Part shown: positions 6,648 to 12,499 of the stretch, piece by piece
Layout of the letters: the number at the start of each line of letters is the position of its first letter
Position numbering within the stretch: position 1 is the stretch's first letter
NCBI GenBank assembly: GCA_045578305.1
Contig: JAZNKA010000009.1
Coordinates: 1-15,904, forward strand
Reading direction: 5' to 3'
From: SIG440 sp045578305
Lineage (GTDB): Bacteria > Bacillota > Clostridia > Monoglobales > Monoglobaceae
DNA length: 15,904 nt
Translations under genes and position numbers: made by a program
Notes under the pieces: model-generated
The model's database searches: none
What the model saw: only the letters and a program-made list of their open reading frames with translations
Told to the model about the DNA's origin: nothing

Positions 6648-8291
6648 ATGAAAAATTTTAATCCAATGCTTTTTACAGACCTTAAAAGCTACAGCGGACA
6701 ACAATTTCTCAAGGATATAATCGCCGGAATAATTGTTGCCATCATTGCACTTCCGCTTTCGATTGCACTTGCAATTGCGTCGGGTGTTACCCCCGAGATG
6801 GGTATTTATACAGCTGTTATTGCTGGTCTTGTTACAGCAATATTCGGTGGAAGCAGTGTCCAGATTTCGGGACCTACGGCGGCATTTGCAACCATTGTTG
6901 CAGGAATTGTGGCAAAATACGGGTTTGAGGGTATGGCGCTTGCAACAGTTATGGCAGGTATAATCCTTATTGTTATGGGTGCGTTTAAGCTAGGCAATCT
7001 TATAAGATTTATTCCGTTTACCATAACAACCGGCTTTACAGCGGGTATCGCAGTAACTTTGGTGGTGGGTCAGCTTAAGGATTTTTTTGGTGTGACCTAT
7101 GCAAATGGTGAAGCGCCTATTGAAACCATCGAAAAGCTGTTGACTTTTGCAGAAAATTTTTCGACTGTAAATATTCAGGCAATAATTGTCGGCTTGGTGT
7201 GCCTTGCTGTTCTTACTGTATGGCCCAAAATCTATGACAAAATCCCTGCATCGCTTATTGCTGTTGCGGTTGGCATTGCGATGGTACAGGGCTTTGATAT
7301 GAAAGTGAATACAATAGGTGATTTGTATTCGGTGGGACGTTCGTTGCCGACTCTTAAACTGCCGGTTTTCAGCCTTTCGTCAATTATAGAGGTATTTCCG
7401 GATGCAATTACAATTGCAATCCTTGCCGGTATTGAATCGCTTCTTTCATGTGTGGTTGCCGATGGAATGGTGGGAAAAAAGCATCGTTCAAATACCGAAC
7501 TTAGCGCACAGGGACTTGGCAATATTGCATCGGCGCTGTTTGGCGGTATTCCTGCAACGGGTGCGATTGCAAGAACTGCTGCAAACATCAAAAATGGTGG
7601 AAGAACACCGGTTTCGGCAATTGTTCATTCGCTTGTACTTTTGCTGGTGCTTGCAATTTTGATGCCGTATGCATCATATATACCGATGCCTGCGATTGCC
7701 GCAATTCTTATTAGCGTTGCACATAATATGTGTCAGTGGAGGCAGTTTGTTCATCTTAGCAAGACCTCGCCCAAAAGCGATATTCTGGTGCTTGTAACGA
7801 CATTTGTGCTTACCGTTGTATTTGATCTTGTTGTTGCAATTGAGGTTGGAATTATTCTTGCCTGCATTTTGTTTATGAAACGAATGAGCGACGAATCTGA
7901 AATAAAAGGCTGGAAGTATATAAAAGACGAAACAGACCCCGACACTTTGGAACTTAAGGAAATTTCGAAGCATATACGAGTATATGAAATTTGCGGTCCG
8001 ATGTTTTTTGCCGCAACAGGAGAATTTGCAAAGGTTGAACCCAAAGAGTATACCAAGTGCATTATCTTCAGAATGCGCAGCGTACCCTCGATTGATGCTG
8101 ATGCAATCAAGGTTTTGCGCGAAATGGTAGAAAAATTCAGCAATATGGGAATAACAGTTGTATTTTCACATCTAAACGAGCAACCTATGCGTGCAATGAA
8201 GAAGTCGGGACTTTTTGATATTGTAGGTGCTGAAAATATCTGCTCGAATATCGACGAAGCAATAAACCGTGCAGAGGTTTTAGGGGAATAA
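6648..8291 (+). CDS. SulP-family inorganic anion transporter with STAS domain
   Basis: Integral membrane transporter of 547 residues. SulP proteins move sulfate, bicarbonate or other anions, often coupled to H+ or Na+; the substrate here is unknown. The family start is visible in DIIAGIIVAIIALPLSIALA and SGVTPEMGIYTAVIAG. GSSVQISGPTAAF near residue 70-82 forms part of the anion site. Many hydrophobic helices fill about residues 25-410, and NTELSAQGLGNI is the usual conserved mid-protein motif. A cytosolic STAS domain occupies about 440-547 (IIFRMRSVPSIDADAIKVL). The position that is usually Ser or Thr in this motif is D485. The start at 6648 is chosen for AGAGAGGA (6631-6638) upstream; an in-frame TTG at 6612 has no such site and overlaps the terminator. 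The downstream gene begins 2 bp after the stop. Confidence 0.93.
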   Translation: MKNFNPMLFTDLKSYSGQQFLKDIIAGIIVAIIALPLSIALAIASGVTPEMGIYTAVIAGLVTAIFGGSSVQISGPTAAFATIVAGIVAKYGFEGMALATVMAGIILIVMGAFKLGNLIRFIPFTITTGFTAGIAVTLVVGQLKDFFGVTYANGEAPIETIEKLLTFAENFSTVNIQAIIVGLVCLAVLTVWPKIYDKIPASLIAVAVGIAMVQGFDMKVNTIGDLYSVGRSLPTLKLPVFSLSSIIEVFPDAITIAILAGIESLLSCVVADGMVGKKHRSNTELSAQGLGNIASALFGGIPATGAIARTAANIKNGGRTPVSAIVHSLVLLLVLAILMPYASYIPMPAIAAILISVAHNMCQWRQFVHLSKTSPKSDILVLVTTFVLTVVFDLVVAIEVGIILACILFMKRMSDESEIKGWKYIKDETDPDTLELKEISKHIRVYEICGPMFFAATGEFAKVEPKEYTKCIIFRMRSVPSIDADAIKVLREMVEKFSNMGITVVFSHLNEQPMRAMKKSGLFDIVGAENICSNIDEAINRAEVLGE

Positions 8292-8293
8292 CG

Positions 8294-8950
8294 ATGGACT
8301 CAAGCGAATTTGATGTTTTGGTTACCGTTACAGGTTTTTGGCATTATCCAAATGCCAGGAGACTTCTTGAAGGCGAAAAGATTATTTTGAGAAAAGAGCC
8401 TCAAAACGAGTATGATTCGTCTGCGATCGCGGTGTTTTTGCCCGAAGGAAAAATCGGTTATATTGCAAACAACAGGGAAACCATACGGACCGGCACAATA
8501 AGCGCAACCGCACTTTGTGAATTGATGAAAGACTCTGCACAGGCAGAAGTCCTCGAGGGTACATATCACGATGCTGTCTGCAAAGTTGAGGGGATGTTTG
8601 ATGTTGACAAAATGACTCTCAGGGCATTCGGATATTATGATGAGGGCGAGTATGAAAGCGCCCTAAAGCTTTTCCTCAAACTTGGTGAAAAGTATAATAC
8701 CGTATTTTTGATGCAGTATATTGCAGATTGCCTGATAAAGCTGTCAAAGTTTGATGAAGCGTTACCCATTTTGGAAGAAATTATTAAAAAAGAGCCGGCA
8801 AGCAATCCTGTACTTATGATGTATGCAACAGTGCTTGAAAAGCTTGACAGATATAGCGAGGCGCTTGAATACTATGAAGAAATACTGGAGAAAATCGATA
8901 ACAAAGAGGTAGAAAAAGCTCTTAACAGGTGTAGAGATAAGATGAACTAA
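8294..8950 (+). CDS. HIRAN domain protein with C-terminal TPR repeats, function unknown
   Basis: A 218-residue predicted soluble protein. Residues 6-100 look like a HIRAN domain: VTVTGFWHYPNA, then RKEPQNEYDSSAIAVF (33-48) and KIGYIANN (53-60). The N-x-Y-D (N38, Y40, D41) and AIxV...GY pattern is the family core; in eukaryotic HLTF the same domain binds DNA 3' ends. Residues about 112-215 are helical with TPR-like spacing: YYDEGEYESALKLFLKLG, LIKLSKFDEALPILEEII and LEKLDRYSEALEYYEEIL, roughly three repeats. AGGGGAA (8283-8288) overlaps the end of the SulP gene and the gap is 2 bp, so translation is probably coupled. There is no helicase or nuclease domain. The domain calls are from pattern, and the biological role is not known. 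Confidence 0.8.
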   Translation: MDSSEFDVLVTVTGFWHYPNARRLLEGEKIILRKEPQNEYDSSAIAVFLPEGKIGYIANNRETIRTGTISATALCELMKDSAQAEVLEGTYHDAVCKVEGMFDVDKMTLRAFGYYDEGEYESALKLFLKLGEKYNTVFLMQYIADCLIKLSKFDEALPILEEIIKKEPASNPVLMMYATVLEKLDRYSEALEYYEEILEKIDNKEVEKALNRCRDKMN

Positions 8951-8979
8951 AAAATGGCGGTGATTATCACCGCCATTTT
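8951..8979. terminator. Bidirectional terminator between HIRAN-TPR and thiT genes
   Basis: A perfect 13-bp stem, AAAATGGCGGTGA (8951-8963) with TCACCGCCATTTT (8967-8979), and a TTA loop. The A-rich left flank and T-rich right flank give a U tract on either strand, as expected between two convergent genes. Confidence 0.93.
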
Positions 8980-8982
8980 GCT

Positions 8983-9495
8983 TTAGTTTTCGTACAATCT
9001 GTGAGCTTTGGTATACAGAAAAAGAAGAACACAAATTGAAATTAGAAATTCGGGCACCATATAGGTGGATTGATATATCAGCGAGTACAGCCAGGGATTT
9101 TGACCATCAGGCGCGTATTCAGCAAACAGCACTGCTCCGCTTATCAAAGAACTTATAAATCTGCAGCCAACGCCCAAAAAAGTGCCGATTGCTATGTTAA
9201 GGGTTGAGTTTTTGAAAAATCCTGCAATTCCCAAAAGACCGAATGCAAGTATGTAGTCAAGCAAGAGTGATGCAGGATGATACAGCACCCCTGAAATAAG
9301 CGCTGACAAAACACCATAAATAATGCCGGCGATGATTCCGACAATGGGCCCCCGTTTTTGAGCGATGAAAAGGAGTGGTATCATTGTCAGTGCGACCGAG
9401 CCTCCCTGAGGCATTTCCAGCACCTTGATAAAGCTGCAGACCACTGCCATTGCTACACTTACTGCAATTTCTGTCATTTTTTTTGTTTTACTCAT
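8983..9495 (-). CDS. thiT: Energy-coupled thiamine transporter S component ThiT
   Basis: Substrate-binding membrane subunit of an ECF-type vitamin importer, 170 residues. It binds thiamine and docks with a shared EcfAAT module encoded elsewhere. The family motifs are visible: MPQGGSV (28-34), KRGPIVG (47-53), HPASLLLDY (73-81) and the following LAFGLLGIAGF. About six hydrophobic helices fill the protein, and a late STYMVPE precedes the last helix. The ATG at 9495 is chosen because GAAAGGA (9505-9511) lies nine bases upstream; the in-frame TTG at 9504 would touch that site. A TPP riboswitch and terminator precede it, which independently supports the thiamine assignment. Confidence 0.95.
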   Translation of the reverse strand: MSKTKKMTEIAVSVAMAVVCSFIKVLEMPQGGSVALTMIPLLFIAQKRGPIVGIIAGIIYGVLSALISGVLYHPASLLLDYILAFGLLGIAGFFKNSTLNIAIGTFLGVGCRFISSLISGAVLFAEYAPDGQNPWLYSLIYQSTYMVPEFLISICVLLFLYTKAHRLYEN

Positions 9496-9549
9496 TTTAA
9501 ACAATCCTTTCTTTTGTTTGATTGAATAAAGAGCCTAAAAAGTCTGTTT

Positions 9550-9581
9550 TAACAAGAAAAGCATATCCGTATGGATATGCT
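9550..9581 (-). terminator. Terminator hairpin in the thiT leader (riboswitch expression platform)
   Basis: Read on the minus strand, AGCATATCC and GGATATGCT form a perfect 9-bp stem with a four-base loop (9581 down to 9560). TTTTCTTGTT follows. It lies between the TPP aptamer and the gene, so TPP binding should favour termination. The 5' arm can also pair, with one bulge, with GGATAATGC inside the aptamer, suggesting the alternative antiterminator state. Confidence 0.75.
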
Positions 9582-9602
9582 AAAAAATCATGTCAAAAGA
9601 CA

Positions 9603-9686
9603 GTTCCCTCCGTTGGCATTATCCAAATCAGGTTTTCAGGGTCGAAGCCAATCTTCCTCTCAGCCCGAGCGTGCGAGCTCCCCTTC
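9603..9686 (-). promoter_or_regulatory. TPP riboswitch (THI element)
   Basis: Minus-strand sequence has all the conserved THI blocks in order: GGGGAGCTC, GGGCTGAGAG, GACCCTGAAAACCTGATTTG, then GGATAATGCCAACGGAGGGAA. CUGAGA binds the pyrimidine ring and the later segment contacts the pyrophosphate in known structures. It controls thiT, so thiamine import should fall when TPP is plentiful. Confidence 0.97.
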
Positions 9687-9701
9687 TATTAAATTCTTTT
9701 A

Positions 9702-9730
9702 ATTGTACATCTTTTACGTTAAAAAGTCAA
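9702..9730 (-). promoter_or_regulatory. Promoter of the thiT leader
   Basis: On the minus strand, TTGACT (9730-9725), a 17-bp spacer and TACAAT (9707-9702). Predicted initiation near 9695 is just ahead of the riboswitch, giving a leader of about 200 nt. Confidence 0.8.
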
Positions 9731-9797
9731 TAGGTTTTTTGAAAAAATATGTTAAAAAATAGACATAGTTTTTAAGGAGGAATAAGGGGTTTATTCA

Positions 9798-9826
9798 TTG
9801 ACATTAACTGGATTTTATGGTATATT
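9798..9826 (+). promoter_or_regulatory. Promoter of the ATP synthase operon
   Basis: TTGACA (9798-9803), a 17-bp spacer and TATATT (9821-9826), with an extended -10 (TG at 9818-9819). Transcription from about 9833 gives a leader of about 70 nt before atpI. Being close to consensus fits strong constitutive expression. The 397-bp gap between thiT and atpI holds this promoter and the thiT control region; nothing else was recognised there. Confidence 0.88.
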
Positions 9827-9901
9827 ATGCTTGTGATTTTTTGATATTTTTTTAGGCGAACTAGCCCCAAAACAACAAAAGTATTAAGGAGAATGTGTTT
9901 T

Positions 9902-10300
9902 ATGATAAAAGCGGATAAAACTGTCATTAACGAAACAAAATATATAGCATATTCGCTTGTTTTAATGAGCGTTATTATGCAATCGGTATTTTTGATTTTG
10001 GGAAGATGGAATTATACTGTTTTGCTTGGAAATCTTTTGACAGATGCAGTAATGCTTGCTAATTTTTTTCTTATGGGTCTTGGAATACAAAAAGCACTTC
10101 AGAAAGGCGAAGAAAATGTTAAAAATATTATGAAAGTGTCACATTCACTTCGAACACTTATGATATTTGCGGTAGTCGTTATTGGTGTAGCTTTTCCGGT
10201 GTTTAATACCGTCTCTGTGATTATTCCTGTGTTCTTTCCCAGGATTGCAATATTTTTTAAACCTTTGATACAAAGCAAATTAAAGAAATCGGGTGAATAG
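9902..10300 (+). CDS. atpI: ATP synthase subunit I-like membrane protein
   Basis: Small membrane protein of 132 residues with four predicted helices: about 14-34, 38-62, 83-101 and 103-121. Charged segments GIQKALQKGEENVKN between helices 2 and 3 and a Lys-rich end (KLKKSGE) are presumably cytosolic. AtpI proteins are proposed to help assemble the c-ring or to handle Mg2+; sequence conservation is low, so this call rests mainly on being the first gene of the atp operon and on topology. The ATG at 9902 is preferred over 9893 because AAGGAG (9886-9891) ends ten bases before it and one base before the other. atpB starts 2 bp after the stop. Confidence 0.75.
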   Translation: MIKADKTVINETKYIAYSLVLMSVIMQSVFLILGRWNYTVLLGNLLTDAVMLANFFLMGLGIQKALQKGEENVKNIMKVSHSLRTLMIFAVVVIGVAFPVFNTVSVIIPVFFPRIAIFFKPLIQSKLKKSGE

Positions 10301-10302
10301 AT

Positions 10303-11175
10303 ATGGCAGCAAACCGAAAATTTAAAGCATTAGATGCTTTTTATATCGTTTTTATGATAATTCCTGTTTTGGCGGTTATTTTATTAAAAATTTTTACAGC
10401 ACCAAGCACTGAAGGGATTTCGATAAGAGGTGCTATGATTTTTTTTGAAATAAATCTGCCGTTTCAAAAGCTTCTCATCACAGAGTCTCAGCTAAACTCA
10501 TGGGCAGTTATGTTATCAGTCTTTTTCCTGTGCCTTTATATGACTCATGGAATAAAGATGGGAGCTGTTTTAAAACGCCATCATTTTGCCGAAATTATCG
10601 TCGAAAAGCTACAGACAATGGTTACGGCAAATATGGGTGAATATTTTTCGGGGTTTGCTCCGTTTGTGGCGGCAATTTTATTGCTTTCAGCTTTTTCAAG
10701 CCTGATTACTCTTTTTGGACTTTATGCACCTACATCTGATTTAAATGTAGTTGCCGGGTGGGCAGTTCTGGTTTTTATTCTTATAACCTACTACAAATTT
10801 AAGTGTGGACCTGTCCAATATATAAAAAGTTTTGCCAATCCGCCGCTTATGGCTCCGCTGAACATTATCAGTGAAATTGCAACTCCTATATCGATGGCGT
10901 TTCGTCATTATGGCAATGTATTGTCAGGTTCGGTTATTTCGGTCTTGGTTGCATTTGGTCTTCAAAGTTTGTCCAAAATTATTTTTGGATTTTTGCCGGG
11001 ATTTTTTGGGGATTTTCCCTTTTTGCAAATTGGTATTCCTGCTGTGCTGTCAATATATTTTGATGTATTCAGCGGTTGTCTTCAGGCATACATCTTTGCA
11101 ATGCTTACAATGCTTTATATTTCAGGGGGATTCCCTGCTGAATTATATGAGAAAAAAATACAAGGAGGAAACTAA
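10303..11175 (+). CDS. atpB: F-type ATP synthase subunit a
   Basis: Stator subunit with the two ion half-channels facing the c-ring, 290 residues. The essential arginine is R201 in SMAFRHYGN (198-205), equivalent to E. coli R210; the usual context is R-L-F-G-N, here R-H-Y-G-N. The helix-6 motif CLQAYIFAMLTMLY contains Q261 (E. coli Q252). The position of E. coli E219 is S210, and that of H245 is D254. Hydrophobic segments are spread over the whole length, with five or six helices. GGTGA (10291-10295) lies before the ATG. The protein is somewhat longer than many homologues because of an extended N-terminal region with the segment LITESQLNSW. The residue comparison is from memory of E. coli. 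Confidence 0.95.
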   Translation: MAANRKFKALDAFYIVFMIIPVLAVILLKIFTAPSTEGISIRGAMIFFEINLPFQKLLITESQLNSWAVMLSVFFLCLYMTHGIKMGAVLKRHHFAEIIVEKLQTMVTANMGEYFSGFAPFVAAILLLSAFSSLITLFGLYAPTSDLNVVAGWAVLVFILITYYKFKCGPVQYIKSFANPPLMAPLNIISEIATPISMAFRHYGNVLSGSVISVLVAFGLQSLSKIIFGFLPGFFGDFPFLQIGIPAVLSIYFDVFSGCLQAYIFAMLTMLYISGGFPAELYEKKIQGGN

Positions 11176-11177
11176 TT

Positions 11178-11459
11178 ATGTTGGAAATCGCAATCGGAAT
11201 TATTTTGGGGTGCTGTGCACTTGGAGCAGGTGCTGCTATGATAGCAGGTATCGGACCCGGTATCGGTGAAGGAAACGCTGTTGCTAAAGCTTGTGAAGCA
11301 ATAGGCCGTCAGCCTGAAAGCAAGGGTGATGTTACTACTACTATGCTTATGGGTTGTGCTATTGCCGAAACAACAGGTCTTTATGCTCTTGTAATAGCAA
11401 TCCTTTTGATTTTTGTTGCTCCGGGACTTTTTGTAGACATACTTATTTCGACAATATAA
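11178..11459 (+). CDS. atpE: F-type ATP synthase subunit c (probable Na+ type)
   Basis: Rotor ring proteolipid of 93 residues with two helices and the conserved polar loop GRQPESKGD (43-51). The ion-binding carboxylate is E64 in AIAETTGLYALV. Helix 1 has IGPGIGEGNA, placing a second carboxylate, E31, where the Na+ enzyme of Ilyobacter has Gln. T65, T66 and Y69 match the Na+-coordinating S/T-T-x-x-Y pattern. A two-carboxylate Na+ site of this kind is known from the Fusobacterium nucleatum c-ring. AAGGAGG (11162-11168), nine bases upstream and inside the end of atpB, is the strongest ribosome binding site of the operon, in line with the many copies of c needed per enzyme. Confidence 0.97.
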   Translation: MLEIAIGIILGCCALGAGAAMIAGIGPGIGEGNAVAKACEAIGRQPESKGDVTTTMLMGCAIAETTGLYALVIAILLIFVAPGLFVDILISTI

Positions 11460-11472
11460 GGGAGTGAACAAA

Positions 11473-11985
11473 ATGCAGTCTTTGGAAGTTATATCTGTAA
11501 ATATGTGGCAGATTTTAATTTCTTTTTTAAATCTTATAATCCTTTTTCTGCTTGTAAAGAAATTTTTATTTGGGCCTGTCAATAATATGCTTGCAAAAAG
11601 GCAGTCCGAGCTTGACGAAAGATATAGTGCAGCAGACGAGGCAAATCGTATGGCTGCCGAAACGCGCGATGAGTGGAACAAAAAAATGCTTTCGGTTAAA
11701 GAGGACAGTGACAATATACTTAAAAAAGCTGTTGACACAGCCAACAATCGCAGCAGTAAAATCCTTTCGGATGCTGAAGAAAAAGCGGAAAACATCATAA
11801 GTCAGGCAAAAGAGCAGGCTCAGCTTGAACTTGAAAAGGCGGAGGATGTAATCAAAGAAAAGATAGTTGAAAATTCGATTGCCTTGGCTGACAAGATTTT
11901 GGAGCGCGAGGTAAACTCGGACGACCATCACAACTTGATAAATTCTTTTATTGAAAAGCTTGGTGATAATGATGCAAATGAGTAA
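11473..11985 (+). CDS. atpF: F-type ATP synthase subunit b
   Basis: Peripheral stalk subunit of 170 residues. One membrane helix (about 10-29, MWQILISFLNLIILFLLV) is followed by FLFGPVNNMLAKRQ and a long charged coiled coil, rich in Ala, Glu and Lys, up to about residue 145. It clamps F1 through subunit delta to subunit a. The ATG at 11473 is chosen over GTG at 11464 because AAGGGAG (11458-11464) sits eight bases ahead and overlaps the GTG. The 3' end overlaps the start of atpH. Confidence 0.94.
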   Translation: MQSLEVISVNMWQILISFLNLIILFLLVKKFLFGPVNNMLAKRQSELDERYSAADEANRMAAETRDEWNKKMLSVKEDSDNILKKAVDTANNRSSKILSDAEEKAENIISQAKEQAQLELEKAEDVIKEKIVENSIALADKILEREVNSDDHHNLINSFIEKLGDNDANE

Positions 11986-12499
11986 AAGTTATGCAAAGGC
12001 TTTGTTTGATTTGGGGACAGAAAAAAACTGCAGCGAAAAGTACCTTAAGGAACTTGAACTTGCAGGTGAGGTTTTGTCAAAAAATCCTGACTATATAACA
12101 TTTTTGTCTTCGCTTGGCATTCCGTTGGAAGAAAGGCTTGAAAGTCTGGATAAGGCGTTTTCAAAGGGATTTTCTGAGGAAATTGTTTCGTTTTTTAAGC
12201 TTCTTTGCGAAAAAAGACATATTGGCTTTCTGCATGAATGTATACTTGACTACAAAGCTATATTTGATACTGTAAACAGAATCAAAACTGCTAGAGTCGT
12301 GAGTGCATTTGAACTTTCTGAAAATGAAAAAACGGCACTTAAAGAAAAGCTGGAGCAAATCAGCAAAAGCAAGATAATTCTTGAATGTATTATTGACAAG
12401 TCGGTTGTGGGAGGAATTTCTGTTGAACTGGATGGATCTTTGATAAACTGGACAATCAGCCGACGCCTTAAGGAAATAAAGGAAGTGATAAATAAATGA
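11972..12499 (+). CDS. atpH: F-type ATP synthase subunit delta
   Basis: Connector between subunit b and the top of the F1 head (OSCP), about 176 residues. The N-terminal SKSYAKALFDLG is the typical family start, and the C-terminal DKSVVGGISVELDG followed by SRRLKEIKEVI is the family end. The start is ambiguous: ATG codons lie at 11969, 11972 and 11978, all inside the end of atpF. GGTGA (11962-11966) gives spacings of 2, 5 and 11, so 11972 is preferred, with 11978 as the main alternative. The stop overlaps the atpA start as ATGA, suggesting coupled translation. The usual D-G-S near the C-terminus is replaced by I-N-W-T. Confidence 0.93.
   Translation: MQMSKSYAKALFDLGTEKNCSEKYLKELELAGEVLSKNPDYITFLSSLGIPLEERLESLDKAFSKGFSEEIVSFFKLLCEKRHIGFLHECILDYKAIFDTVNRIKTARVVSAFELSENEKTALKEKLEQISKSKIILECIIDKSVVGGISVELDGSLINWTISRRLKEIKEVINK

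Noticed and set aside
9774..9789. A perfect AAGGAGG followed by GGGG, in the gap between thiT and atpI, looking like a ribosome binding site on the plus strand.
   Set aside because: No start codon with a worthwhile frame follows (the best opens at a TTG and stops after 12 codons), and the site lies upstream of the atp promoter, so it is not on that transcript.
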